Assembly (NCBI RefSeq): GCF_004912155.1
Contig: NZ_STGX01000002.1
Span: 248,968 to 312,967 of the forward strand
DNA length: 64,000 bases
Source of the DNA: Glycomyces paridis
GTDB taxonomy: Bacteria > Actinomycetota > Actinomycetes > Mycobacteriales > Micromonosporaceae
Direction: 5' to 3'
The position numbers and the translations under genes are program-made. Shown here piece after piece: positions 42,146 through 51,494 of the stretch; positions within the stretch are counted from its first letter, which is position 1; every line of letters begins with the position of its first letter. Below the pieces are notes generated by a model. The model had not been told where the DNA came from and ran no database searches. It was given only the letters and a program-made list of their open reading frames with translations.

Positions 42146-45070
42146 TCAGGCGGGCCGGAGGTCCGACAGGTGCTGCTCGAAACCCTCCCGGGCCTCGGTG
42201 AACTCCGGGGCCGCGAGCCAGGTCAGGGCCTCCTCGCCCACCTCGATCGCACCCTCGGCGTCGCCCAGTTCCGTCAGCAGCCACATCGTCTGGTGCGCCG
42301 TCAGACTCGCCCGCTCCAGGATCAGCGGACCCTCCCGGAACACCGTCAGCGCCCGCCGCTGGAGGTCGAGCACCGGCTCGGCCTCGTCCCTGCGCAGCCC
42401 CGGCTCCCCCGCCTGGCTCTCCAGGAACTGGAACGTCAGCTGCGCGTGCTGCCGGTAGGTCTCGCCCAGCTCGAACCGGGCCGCCTCCCGGGCCGCCTCG
42501 GCCGCCTCCGGGTCGGCGCGCACCGCGTGCAGGCGCGCCGCGATCTGCGCCATCGCCTGGAGCCCCTGCCCGAACGCCACGTCGCCCATGATCGTGCGCA
42601 GCAGCCAGGCGCGGGCCCGGCTCACCCGCGTCCACGCCGTCAGGTCCCCCGCGTCGTCGGCCGCGCCGACCGCCCGCGTGTAGATCTCCAGCGCGTGGTC
42701 GTGCTCCCCGAGCTTCTCCAGCAGCTCCCCCGTGAGGAACAGCATGTCCGAGTACAGGCTCACGAGGTAGTCCTCCTCGGCGGCCTCCATGAGCGCCAGC
42801 GCCGCCAGTCCGTGCTCGACGCCCTGGCGCGTCTCGCCCTGCCTGTCGTAGGACTCGGCGAGGTTGAAGCGGATGTTGCAGATCCGCCACAGCTCGTGGT
42901 CGGGCAGGTCGGCGAGCGAGGCCTCCAGGAGCGGGACGGCCTCGGCGCGGCGGTCCTGCTCGACCAGGGACACGCCCATGAGGTGCCGGGCCACGGCCGC
43001 GGGCACGGTGAGCCCTCCCGCGTCGCAGTGGATCGAGGCGGCCAGCGCGTGCTCGTACGTCCCGGGCTGGTCCCCGGCGCGCATCGTGAACTCGGCGGCC
43101 TGGAGGTGCAGTTTCGCGGCGATCGTGTGGGCCGGTTCGTCGCCGAGGGCGGTGAGGCCCTCGCGGGCGATGGCGAGGGCGCGCTCGTAGTCGCCGGTGA
43201 GGCCCACCTGGTCGGCGAGGTCGGCGCTGGCGCGGGCGACGGCCCACCCGGCGTCGGCGGTGCGGGCGGCGTCGAGGCCCTGGTGCAGCAGTGCGGTCTT
43301 GGCCTGCGCGTCGGCTTCGAGCCGGGCGCGCAGGTCGAGGAGGTCGCAGCGGCGGATGAGCGCGTAGCGGCGGTCGGCGAGGCCCGCGAGCTCGGTCTCC
43401 AGGGCGCGGGCGCGGTCGTCGAAGTCGGGGGCGAGCGTGGCGGGTCCGGCGGCCGTGGCGGCGAGGTACTCGGCGCGCAGGGCGAGGACCTGGCTGGTGT
43501 GGAAGCTGCGGTCGTCGATGCGCTCCTCGGCGCGCAGGTCGCGGGCGGCGGCGGTGACGCGCGCGGCGCCCGCGACGGCTTCGGCCGGGTCGGTGTCGGC
43601 GGTGTGGATGAGCGTGAAGGCCTCGGCGACGAGGGCGCGGCCGGGCTGCCCGGCGACGCCGAACAGCTCGACGGCGCGGCGCAGGCCGTCCAGGACGGTC
43701 TCGGGGTCGTCGGCGCGGGCGGACTCGGCGTGGGCGATCTCGGCGCGGTGCTCGGCGATGAGCTCGACGCCGAGCGCCTCGGCGAGCGCGGCGACCTTGA
43801 GCCAGGCCTTCCACGTGTCGGGCGAGCAGTCGTCGTAGGCGGCGTAGGCGGCGTCGATGGCCTCGTCGAGGGCGGCGCCGCCGGCTTCGGGACCGGCCGC
43901 GAGCTCGGCGGCCTCGGCGGCGACCTCGGGGGCGGGGGCCTCGGCGCGGGCCTTGGGCTCCTTGAGGCCCAGGTGGATCGGCTCGTCGTAGGGGACGGCA
44001 TCGACCACGGCCGCGGAGAGGGACGAGTGGTGGTCGTTGCCGTTGCGGGCGTCGAAGCGGGCGCAGAGGGCGAGGCGCTCGGTCTCTGCCCAGTCGTGGA
44101 GGCCGGTCGCGGTCCACTCGCGGCCGCCCGGGCCGGGCACGGCGACGTCCTCGAAGCCGAGGGCCTTGAGGCGGCGGCAGGTGAGGACGGCGACCTCCAT
44201 GAGGCGCTGGCGGTCGCGCACGCCCATGTCGAGGTCGAAGAAGCGGGCGTGGTCGGCGAGGATCTCCAGGGCGCGGTGCTCGTTGCCGGTGAGTGCGCAG
44301 AACTCGACGTGGAGGGCCCACATGGGGACCATGTCCTCCTTGCCCTTGCACATCTGGTAGCCGCGCAGGTGGTTGGCGCGGGCCTGCTCGGTGCGGCCGA
44401 GGTCGACCAGGGGCAGGAGGGAGAGGGCGAGGGCGTAGTGGGGCTCGTGGGCGCAGGAGTGCTCGCCGGAGAGGACGGGTTCGAGCATCTCCATGGCGGC
44501 GTCGGCGGCGTCGTCCTCGGCGTAGTAGACGACGGTGGCGAGCGAGGTGTACTGGCATGCGGTGCAGTCGGACATCTCGTCCTCCTCGGCTTCGCCGAGG
44601 GCCTCGATGGCGGCGGCGACGCGGTCGTAGTCGCCGATGTGGAAGGCCAGCTGCATCTCGTAGGCGGCGGGGGCGTGCATGGAGTACCCGGCCTCGGCGT
44701 AGCGGCGGCGCATCTCGTCGAGCCAGTGCTCGATGGACTCCAGGGGCACGTCGGGCTGCTCGATCATCTTGTCGACGATCCACTTGAAGGTCCAGTACAG
44801 GGACCGGGAGAGGTAGGCGTCGAAGTGCTCGGGGCGGGCGTCGAAGCTGCGCAGGAGGCGGGCGAAGGGGACGAGGATGCGGGTGGAGTCGAGGGAGAAC
44901 TCGTAGGCGTCGACGAGGCCGCTGAGGGCGTAGTTGAGCAGTTCGGGGTCGCCGATCGCGTCGGCGGCCTCGACCGCGCGCTCCAGGGCGGCGACCTTGG
45001 TCTCGCTGGCCTCTTCGAAGCGGGCCTCGTTGAGCAGCCGCCAGATCTCGTCGGGGTCGGGAGTGGCCAT
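42146..45070 (-). CDS. Large TPR-like helical-repeat protein partnered with HSP90-like gene
   Basis: 974-residue cytoplasmic protein made mostly of helical hairpins of TPR type, for example ERAVEAADAIGDPELLNYALSG near 30, YERALAIAREGLTALGD near 625 and DHALEIYTRAVGAADDAGD near 800. No signal, no membrane span, no enzymatic motif. An Ala/Glu-rich linker near residue 370-400 divides two repeat blocks. AAGGA lies five bases before the ATG. It follows the HSP90-like gene by 52 bp in the same direction, so they are an operon, and TPR proteins are classical HSP90 partners. Function otherwise unknown. Confidence 0.75.
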   Translation of the reverse strand: MATPDPDEIWRLLNEARFEEASETKVAALERAVEAADAIGDPELLNYALSGLVDAYEFSLDSTRILVPFARLLRSFDARPEHFDAYLSRSLYWTFKWIVDKMIEQPDVPLESIEHWLDEMRRRYAEAGYSMHAPAAYEMQLAFHIGDYDRVAAAIEALGEAEEDEMSDCTACQYTSLATVVYYAEDDAADAAMEMLEPVLSGEHSCAHEPHYALALSLLPLVDLGRTEQARANHLRGYQMCKGKEDMVPMWALHVEFCALTGNEHRALEILADHARFFDLDMGVRDRQRLMEVAVLTCRRLKALGFEDVAVPGPGGREWTATGLHDWAETERLALCARFDARNGNDHHSSLSAAVVDAVPYDEPIHLGLKEPKARAEAPAPEVAAEAAELAAGPEAGGAALDEAIDAAYAAYDDCSPDTWKAWLKVAALAEALGVELIAEHRAEIAHAESARADDPETVLDGLRRAVELFGVAGQPGRALVAEAFTLIHTADTDPAEAVAGAARVTAAARDLRAEERIDDRSFHTSQVLALRAEYLAATAAGPATLAPDFDDRARALETELAGLADRRYALIRRCDLLDLRARLEADAQAKTALLHQGLDAARTADAGWAVARASADLADQVGLTGDYERALAIAREGLTALGDEPAHTIAAKLHLQAAEFTMRAGDQPGTYEHALAASIHCDAGGLTVPAAVARHLMGVSLVEQDRRAEAVPLLEASLADLPDHELWRICNIRFNLAESYDRQGETRQGVEHGLAALALMEAAEEDYLVSLYSDMLFLTGELLEKLGEHDHALEIYTRAVGAADDAGDLTAWTRVSRARAWLLRTIMGDVAFGQGLQAMAQIAARLHAVRADPEAAEAAREAARFELGETYRQHAQLTFQFLESQAGEPGLRRDEAEPVLDLQRRALTVFREGPLILERASLTAHQTMWLLTELGDAEGAIEVGEEALTWLAAPEFTEAREGFEQHLSDLRPA

Positions 45071-45122
45071 ACCAGTCCTTAGCAGTCCTTTGAAGGTCGA
45101 GCCGTGCGGGTCGTGGGGCGGC

Positions 45123-46946
45123 TCAGTCCTTCGTGATGTGTTCCAGGAGGTTCATGAAGGAACGGTTGAGGAGCGCGGTGTCGGCGCTGCGCAGGGGCCG
45201 GTGGCTCATGAGCAGGGCCTGGCCGTAGAGGGACTCGACGGCGGTCCCGGCCAGTTCGGGGTCGCCGATGGCGCTGACGCGGCGCACCGTCGGGTTGCGG
45301 TGGTTGAGGACGAGCTGGGCGCGGGGCGCGTGCTGCTTGATGGAGGCGAGGATGCCGCCCCACAGGTCGTCGGCCTGGGCCTCGGCCTCGGCGCGGTGGC
45401 GTTCGCGGCGGGCCTCGCGGTCGTCCAGCAGGAGCGCGGGGACCGAGACGGGGCTGAACTCGCGCACGACCACGTCGACGTCGACGGGGTCGAGGCGGGC
45501 GCGGACGGCGTTGAGGAAGCCCTGGAGGGCGAGTTCGGCCTCGGCGTCGAGCGGGTCGAGGCTCGCGGAGATGACGCCCGGCTGGAGGGTCTCGACCTTG
45601 ACCTGGGGGTCGATCCGCGGGAGCGCCTGGACGAGCTCGGCGTCGTAGGTGTAGCCGCCGTTGACGACGCCGATGCCCTGGGCGGCGGCGATCTGGGCGA
45701 CCTGCCGGTACTCGTCCACGGTGTCGGCGAGGTAGATCGGCTGGTAGGCGCGGGCGAAGTCGGGGAGGCTGGTGCTCCCGGCGGTGGTCTCGAAGCGCAG
45801 CCAGGGGAGCATCGCGGCGAGGAGGTCGGCGTCGTGGCGGGCGAGGGCCTTGACGCCGAGTTCGTGGACGGAGAGGAACGATTCGAGCCGGGTCGGGTCC
45901 TCGGCGGCGAGGCGGGAGATCCATTCGCGCAGTTGGGCGCCGATGGCGTCGCGGGTGACGGCGAGGGCCTCGTCGTCGTAGAGGGACTCGCGGGAGGCGG
46001 TGGGGCGCAGGGAGTCGGTGTCGACCACGCAGCGCACGAAGAACGCCCACTCGGGGACGAGGTTGTCGGCGGTGTCGGTCAGGAGCATCCGCTTGAGGTG
46101 GACGCGGTGGGCCGGGCGCGCCGAGGGCGAGGTGGCGTGCGGCAGGACGAAGGCGAGGCCCTTGATCCCGGCGAGGGGCACGTCGAGGTCGATGACGTCG
46201 AGCGGCGGGAAGCCCATGACCTCCTCGCAGTAGGCGTTCAGGGCGAGGCGGCGCGCGGTCGGGCTCTGGTAGGCCCGCTCCCAGGGCGGCGGCGTGTCGG
46301 TGACGAGGACGGGGGCCTCGCCGCCTTCGACGGTCACGTCCACCGGGAGGAGGGAGCCGTACTCGCGGGCGAGGCCGGCGACCTTCTCGGGCCTGAGCCA
46401 GTCCTCGCCGGGGCGGGCGACGAGCTCGACGGTGGTGCCCGGCTCGGGGTGCTCGGCGGCCGGGGCCTCGGTGACGGTGTAGGAGCCGTCGTCGCGGGCG
46501 GTCCAGCGCACGACCGTGGCGTCGGGCTCCTTGGCGGAGCGGGAGGTCACGGTGATGACCGAGGCGACGGTGAAGCAGGCGAGGAGACCGATGCCGAACT
46601 GGCCGAGGAAGTCCCTGCGGGCGCCCTCGATCTCCTCGTCGCGCTTGGAGGAGCCGCCGATGGTCGCGAGGAGCTTGTGGACTTCGGGAAGTGTCAGTCC
46701 CACACCGGGATCGGTGATACTCAGTCGCTTCCCGTCCGTGACGATTCGGACGGATGCCGGTGAGTCCGCAAGGGCGGCATCGAATCCGGGGTCGACCGCG
46801 CGGCGGGCGGTGACGGCGTCCACGGCGTTCTGGAGCAGCTCGCGCACGTACACCCGCGGCGAGGAGTACAGGTGGTGGGACAAGAGGTCCACCAGCCCGC
46901 GCAGGTCCACTTGGAACGTATGGGAAGTGGGCGTTGTCTCAGACAC
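45123..46946 (-). CDS. HSP90 family protein (HtpG-like ATPase)
   Basis: 607 residues. The GHKL ATPase site is complete: RELLQNAVDA (E36, N40, D43), ITDPGVGLT (D79), then IGGSSKRDE and FLGQFGIGLLACF. The middle domain has the catalytic-Arg region ASRESLYDD, as in HtpG NVSREIL. The C-terminal part diverges strongly from E. coli-type HtpG, but ends with a hydrophobic helix pattern (ALLNRSFMNLLEHI) that could dimerise. GTG at 46946 has AGCAGGA six bases upstream. First gene of an operon with the TPR protein. It is an atypical actinobacterial HSP90, not simply HtpG. Confidence 0.85.
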   Translation of the reverse strand: MSETTPTSHTFQVDLRGLVDLLSHHLYSSPRVYVRELLQNAVDAVTARRAVDPGFDAALADSPASVRIVTDGKRLSITDPGVGLTLPEVHKLLATIGGSSKRDEEIEGARRDFLGQFGIGLLACFTVASVITVTSRSAKEPDATVVRWTARDDGSYTVTEAPAAEHPEPGTTVELVARPGEDWLRPEKVAGLAREYGSLLPVDVTVEGGEAPVLVTDTPPPWERAYQSPTARRLALNAYCEEVMGFPPLDVIDLDVPLAGIKGLAFVLPHATSPSARPAHRVHLKRMLLTDTADNLVPEWAFFVRCVVDTDSLRPTASRESLYDDEALAVTRDAIGAQLREWISRLAAEDPTRLESFLSVHELGVKALARHDADLLAAMLPWLRFETTAGSTSLPDFARAYQPIYLADTVDEYRQVAQIAAAQGIGVVNGGYTYDAELVQALPRIDPQVKVETLQPGVISASLDPLDAEAELALQGFLNAVRARLDPVDVDVVVREFSPVSVPALLLDDREARRERHRAEAEAQADDLWGGILASIKQHAPRAQLVLNHRNPTVRRVSAIGDPELAGTAVESLYGQALLMSHRPLRSADTALLNRSFMNLLEHITKD

Positions 46947-46986
46947 GTCGCGTCCTGCTTCGCTCGGAGGTCGGTCGGCGACAGTC

Positions 46987-46992
46987 AGACTA
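46987..46992 (-). promoter_or_regulatory. -10 element upstream of the HSP90-like gene
   Basis: TAGTCT on the minus strand, about 40 bp before the GTG. The rest of the 242-bp divergent gap up to 47188 shows no gene and no clear HspR (HAIR) or CIRCE element. Confidence 0.35.
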
Positions 46993-47188
46993 GCAAACCG
47001 CCGCACCCGCGGAGCGCGTGAAAAGGCCCCCCGGGCGCGTCCGGTGGAGGATCGCGCACGTCTGCGACCGGCCCGGCCCGGGCGCGTCGCGAACCGGGCC
47101 GAATCCGGCGGCCGCGGGCATCGGGCCGATGGCCGTTGTCCGGTAAGGTGGCCGCTACTGATCTCCCGACGTGCGAGGTACGCGCCCC

Positions 47189-47962
47189 ATGGAATACCCG
47201 CCCCCTCCCCCGGACCGGATGCACCTTCAGCACCAGCCCCCGCCGCAGCAGCCGCCGCCGCACATGGGCCCGGGCGGCGCGTACGGCCCGATGCCCTCCC
47301 CCGCGCAGCCGCAGGCCGCGTTCCCGCAGGGCGGCATGGGCACCGGCGCGGCCCCCGAGCGCCCCGCCACGCGGCCCGCCTCGGCCACCGCCGCCGCCGT
47401 GACGGCCCTGCTCCTCGCCGCCGCGGGCGCGTGGGGCGCGTACGCCGTCGTCAAGTCGATCCAGGACGAGCTCGCGTGGCTGGCCGGGTCGCAGTGGGGC
47501 GACCGGACCTTCACCGAGATCCTCATGCGCGGCCAGTTCCTCGAAGTGCTCGCGATCCACCTGGGGATCTACGCGTTCCTCCTCGTCTGCGGGCTCATCA
47601 CCGCGCCGCTCATCCTCAAGGGCAAGGCGGGCGGGCGGATCTTCGGCCTCGTCTGGGCGATCGTCGCCGTCCTCGCCGCGGCGTTCCTCGTCTGGTCGTT
47701 CATCGACAACTACGCGACCTGGAACGAGTACTACAACCTCCCCGGGCAGCCGAACCCGTTCGTGCAGCGGGGGATCCGCGACGGCGCCGTCGTCGTCCTC
47801 TCCGTGCTGTTCCTCGTGCTCACCACCGTGCCCGGCGTCCGCGCCTGGACCCCCGGGAAGCCCTCGAACGCGCTCATCATGATGGTCCCCATGGGACAAC
47901 AACAGCCCGGCCCGTACGGGCCGCAGCAGCCCCCGTACCAGCAGTACCCGCACCAGCAGTGA
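47189..47962 (+). CDS. Pro-rich four-span membrane protein, paralogue A
   Basis: 257 residues. N-terminal 65 residues disordered with the motif EYPPPPPDRMHLQHQ, then four hydrophobic segments (ASATAAAVTALLLAAAGAWG, LGIYAFLLVCGLITAP, FGLVWAIVAVLAAAFLVWS, VVVLSVLFLVLTTVPG) and a tail NALIMMVPMGQQQPGPYG. The same N- and C-terminal tags recur in the next two genes, which defines a local paralogous family. ATG 47189 chosen for alignment with them; GTG 47171 also possible. First gene of a three-gene run. Function unknown. Confidence 0.7.
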   Translation: MEYPPPPPDRMHLQHQPPPQQPPPHMGPGGAYGPMPSPAQPQAAFPQGGMGTGAAPERPATRPASATAAAVTALLLAAAGAWGAYAVVKSIQDELAWLAGSQWGDRTFTEILMRGQFLEVLAIHLGIYAFLLVCGLITAPLILKGKAGGRIFGLVWAIVAVLAAAFLVWSFIDNYATWNEYYNLPGQPNPFVQRGIRDGAVVVLSVLFLVLTTVPGVRAWTPGKPSNALIMMVPMGQQQPGPYGPQQPPYQQYPHQQ

Positions 47963-47975
47963 CTCCGAGGCAGCG

Positions 47976-49214
47976 ATGACATCCGACCAGTACCCGCCCC
48001 CGCCGCCCGACCGGACGCACCTCCAGTACCAGCCGGCGCCCCCGCCGCAGCCCGCCCAGATGGGCCCCGGCGGCGCCTACGGGCCCATGCCGGTCGCCCC
48101 CGGGCAGCCCGTCCCGGGCCAGGCGGCGCCGGTCGGCATGGCGATGGCGAAGCCCGGCACGATCACCGGCATCCAGGTGATCCTGTGGATCTTCCTGGCG
48201 CTCAGCGTCCTCGGGAACATCTTCTCGGTCATCGGCATGGTGAATTACTTCAACCCGTTCACCCTGCTGGCGCTCGCCTTCGCCGTCTACTCGGGCATCC
48301 AGTCGCTCTCCAGCGGCATCCACATCACCAGGGGCAAGCGCTGGGCGTGGATCTGGACGCTCGTCAGCACGATCCTCGGACTGGTCATCGCCGCCGTCTC
48401 GATCGTCTTCGGCATCATCTACATCGAGGTCGCCTGGGCCACGCTGCTCGTCGGGATCGTCCTCGGCGGCCTCTACGCGACGCTCCTGGGACTCCTGTGC
48501 TCCAAGTCCGCGCGCCAGTGGATCCTCATGCACCGCATTCAAAGAGGCGAAGTCATGATGCCCGGCATGAACATGGGCATGGGCATGGGCGCCCCGGCCG
48601 CACCGGGCTTCGGCGCCGCACCCGCGGCGCCCGAGCGGCCCGCGACCAAGCCGGTCGCGGTCAACGTCGCCGTCCTCGGCCAGGTCGTACTCCTGGCGCT
48701 GATCGCCTGGATCCTCGTCGACTCGATCCGCGGCCTCACCGCGCGCACCGGATTCGGCGTCAAGCCGTCCTTCGCCGCCCTGTCGACCGCGATGCTCGGC
48801 TCGGGGTACGCGCTCCTCAGCGCCGCGGTCGGGCTCATGATCCTCGTGTGCGCGCTCATCACCGCGATCGGGCTGCACCGCGGCTCGTCGGGCGCCCGCG
48901 TGTTCACCGTCGTGTGGACGCCGATCCTGCTGGTCCTGTGGGCCGTCAAGGCCTACCCGATGCTCATGGCCTACGCCTCCGACCGCGAGTTCTACCCGCC
49001 GGACATGCGGTCGCTGTGGACGATGGTCATGGTGCGCGAGTTCGCCGTCCTGGCCCTCATCCTCGCCGCGTTCATCACGGCCCTGCTCCCCGACGTCCGC
49101 GCCTGGGCGCCTCCGAAACCGCCGACCGCGCTCATCATGATGGTCCCGATGGCGCAACCCGGATACGGCCCGCCCCAGCAGGCATACCCGCCGCAGCAGT
49201 ACCCGCCGCGGTAG
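47976..49214 (+). CDS. Pro-rich membrane protein, paralogue B (two fused four-span units)
   Basis: 412 residues. Tag QYPPPPPDRTHLQYQ at the start; first membrane unit at about 60-175 (ITGIQVILWIFLALSVLG, RWAWIWTLVSTILGLVIAA); a Met/Gly-rich linker (PGMNMGMGMGAP); second membrane unit ending WAPPKPPTALIMMVPM like paralogue A. So it reads as the first half of paralogue C plus the whole of A. Starts 13 bp after A. Probably part of one membrane complex. Function unknown. Confidence 0.7.
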   Translation: MTSDQYPPPPPDRTHLQYQPAPPPQPAQMGPGGAYGPMPVAPGQPVPGQAAPVGMAMAKPGTITGIQVILWIFLALSVLGNIFSVIGMVNYFNPFTLLALAFAVYSGIQSLSSGIHITRGKRWAWIWTLVSTILGLVIAAVSIVFGIIYIEVAWATLLVGIVLGGLYATLLGLLCSKSARQWILMHRIQRGEVMMPGMNMGMGMGAPAAPGFGAAPAAPERPATKPVAVNVAVLGQVVLLALIAWILVDSIRGLTARTGFGVKPSFAALSTAMLGSGYALLSAAVGLMILVCALITAIGLHRGSSGARVFTVVWTPILLVLWAVKAYPMLMAYASDREFYPPDMRSLWTMVMVREFAVLALILAAFITALLPDVRAWAPPKPPTALIMMVPMAQPGYGPPQQAYPPQQYPPR

Positions 49215-49234
49215 ACCCCCCAAGGAAGGCCAGC

Positions 49235-50383
49235 GTGACCCACCCCCAGATGCCGCCCCCTCCTCCCGACCGGATGCACCTCGCGCCCGCGCAGGGCCGA
49301 CCGCCCGCCTACCCCGCCGCCCACGGACCCGCGTACCCGCCGCCCGTCCCGGTACCCGGCGGCGAGCGGATCGCCAAGCCCGGCAGCGTCACCGGCGTCC
49401 AGGTGATCCTCACCGTCATGGGCTCGCTCTACATGGCCGGCGCCCTCGCCGCGATCGCCCTCGCGCCCATCGTCGAACCGATCGCCATCGGCGGACTCGT
49501 CGCGGTCTACTTCGCCGTCCACGCCTGCGTGTGCGCCGTCCAGATCGGCAGGGGCCGCGAATGGGCCTGGGTGTGGACGCTCGTGCACACCATCATCTGG
49601 TGCCTGCTCGCCCTGGTCGGCATCGTCGGCGGCGTCGTCAACCTCGCCTACGACGGCGGCGCGTCGCTCCTGTCGGGCGTCGTCTTCGCCGGCCTGTACG
49701 GCACCCTCCTCGGCATGCTCCTGGTGAGCCCCACCCGGACCTGGAACCGCCTGCACCGCAAGGAGCCCGGACGACCCGACCCGGTCGTCGCCGAACCGGA
49801 CCGGCCCGCCTCCAAACCCGGCTCGGTGGGCTTCGCCCAGTTCGCGCTGGCCGCGCTGATCCTCCCGACGCCGGTGGCGACCTGGGCGTTCCTCGAATGG
49901 GTGCGCACGAGCCAGGGCACGGGCACGCTCGGCGAACGGCTGGAGCAGTACCCGGAGTTCATGTGCTTCATCGTGCTCGGCGTCGCGCTGGTCCTGGCGA
50001 CGCTCGTGGTGAACCCGATCGTCGCGGTGCGGCTCGGCGCGGGCCGCCCGGGCGCGCGCATGTTCGGCGCCGCCTGGCTCGGCACGCTCGTCGCCGCCGA
50101 GGTCTACCTGGTCTCGATCGCCGCGATCGCGGTCATCGACGGCACGGACGGCGCGGGCGACGACGCGATCGTGAGCCCCGTGGTGGTCTTCGGCGGGCTC
50201 GGCCTGGCCGTCCTGGGGGTCGTGCTGGCCCTCGGCGGGCTCATCGCCGTCGGCTCCCGCGGGGCGCGCTCCTGGGCCCCGTTCCACGAGGTGCACCCGG
50301 GGCCGCAGTACGCGGCGCCATACGGACCTCCGGCCGGATACGGTGCGCCGCAGCAGTACCCGCCGCATCCGGGCGGGTACTGA
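49235..50383 (+). CDS. Pro-rich membrane protein, paralogue C
   Basis: 382 residues with the tag PQMPPPPPDRMHLAP. The first membrane unit (VTGVQVILTVMGSLYMAG, WAWVWTLVHTIIWCLLALVG) clearly matches that of paralogue B, and a second unit (FAQFALAALILPTPVATWAF onwards) is more distant. Tail QQYPPHPGGY, again Gln/Pro/Tyr-rich. GTG with AAGGAAGG upstream. Ends one base before the convergent gene. Function unknown. Confidence 0.7.
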   Translation: MTHPQMPPPPPDRMHLAPAQGRPPAYPAAHGPAYPPPVPVPGGERIAKPGSVTGVQVILTVMGSLYMAGALAAIALAPIVEPIAIGGLVAVYFAVHACVCAVQIGRGREWAWVWTLVHTIIWCLLALVGIVGGVVNLAYDGGASLLSGVVFAGLYGTLLGMLLVSPTRTWNRLHRKEPGRPDPVVAEPDRPASKPGSVGFAQFALAALILPTPVATWAFLEWVRTSQGTGTLGERLEQYPEFMCFIVLGVALVLATLVVNPIVAVRLGAGRPGARMFGAAWLGTLVAAEVYLVSIAAIAVIDGTDGAGDDAIVSPVVVFGGLGLAVLGVVLALGGLIAVGSRGARSWAPFHEVHPGPQYAAPYGPPAGYGAPQQYPPHPGGY

Positions 50384-50384
50384 G

Positions 50385-51494
50385 TCAGCCGTTGTCGCGC
50401 CAGCCGCAGACGCTCGTGTCGAGGGTCTCGGCGGACTGGTCGACGGCGATGTAGAGGTCGATCGAGGTGCCGTCGCCCAGACGCACCTCGACCTCGGTGG
50501 CGTCGGCGTTCACGGGGCCGACCTCGGCGCCGTCGACGGCCCAGGTCTCCCAGTCGCGCACGTAGTCCTCGACGGGGCGGTCGCGCAGGTCGTCGCAGAG
50601 CATCGCGTACGCCGCGTCCCAGTCCTCGTCGGCGATCTCGCCGACGAAGTCCTCCGCGGTGGCCTCGACCTTGTCGGTGACCGAGTTGGCGAAGACCACG
50701 AACGCCGCGATGATCGCGACGATCACGCCGACGGCGAGCAGGCTGCCGCCGCCGATGCCGAGCACGAGCTTGAGGGCGAAGCGCCCGCCGTTGCGCTCGG
50801 TCGGCGGGGCCGAGAACGGCACCGGGACGCCCGTGGGCGGCGGCGGTGCGGAGGGCTCCGGAGGCGGCGGCTCGACCTCCTTGGTCGTGGGCGGCAACGC
50901 GAGCGTCTCCTCGGTGCCCGGTTCCAGGGCGACCAGTGCCGGAGCGGGCTCGGGGGACGGCTCAGGCGAAGGTACCGGCTCGCCGGACTCGGGCCCGGCG
51001 GTCGTCGCGGCGCCGAAATCGGAGGCGGGGGCGTGGTCTGCGGCTGCGTCGGTGGCGACCGGCGCGAGCGGTTCGGGGGCGACCGGCGCGAGCGGTTCGG
51101 GGGCGACCTGCGCCGGAGCGACCGGCTCGGCCACCGCCTCGACGTCGGTGCGCGGTTCGGCCTCGACCGTCTCGTGCGGCGACGGCTCGGCGATCGGCTC
51201 GGGTGCGACCTGCGCGGGCGCCTCGGGCACGGGCGCGGCCTGCGCCGCCTCGGGTTCGGGGACCACCTCGGGCTCGGGAGCGCGCGGTTCGGGCGAGACC
51301 GCTTGCGCGGCGAGGTTCACGGCCGGAGCGGCAAGACCAGGTTCGGGTGCGAAGGGCTCGGGGGTCTCGGGGGCAGGGCTCGCGACCGAAGCAGCGAAAT
51401 CGAGTTCGGGCGCGAGGGGCTCGGGGATCTCGGGGCCGGGATTCGCGACCGGTTCGCCCGACGGGGCCGGCTCGGGGGCCTGGCGGTCGGTCAT
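50385..51494 (-). CDS. Membrane protein with long Pro/Ala/Glu-rich N-terminus and small extracellular domain
   Basis: 369 residues. Residues 1-245 are low complexity, built from APEP/VAPEPLAP-like repeats; an 18-residue direct repeat VAPEPLAPVAPEPLAPVA lies near 140. One membrane span follows (FALKLVLGIGGGSLLAVGVIVAIIAAFVVFA), then an NTF2/DUF4878-like outer domain (AEDFVGEIADEDWDAAYAMLCDDLRDRPVEDYV) with two Cys, one in that segment and one in TSVCGW. Coupled to the preceding ABM gene by a 4-bp ATGA overlap. Role unknown. Confidence 0.72.
   Translation of the reverse strand: MTDRQAPEPAPSGEPVANPGPEIPEPLAPELDFAASVASPAPETPEPFAPEPGLAAPAVNLAAQAVSPEPRAPEPEVVPEPEAAQAAPVPEAPAQVAPEPIAEPSPHETVEAEPRTDVEAVAEPVAPAQVAPEPLAPVAPEPLAPVATDAAADHAPASDFGAATTAGPESGEPVPSPEPSPEPAPALVALEPGTEETLALPPTTKEVEPPPPEPSAPPPPTGVPVPFSAPPTERNGGRFALKLVLGIGGGSLLAVGVIVAIIAAFVVFANSVTDKVEATAEDFVGEIADEDWDAAYAMLCDDLRDRPVEDYVRDWETWAVDGAEVGPVNADATEVEVRLGDGTSIDLYIAVDQSAETLDTSVCGWRDNG

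Noticed and set aside
42170-45082. 970-codon open frame on the plus strand, antisense to the TPR-like gene
   Set aside because: High third-position GC on the true strand leaves the complement open. The translation is compositionally skewed (Gly, Val, Glu), with no motif and no RBS, while the minus-strand frame has coherent helical repeats.
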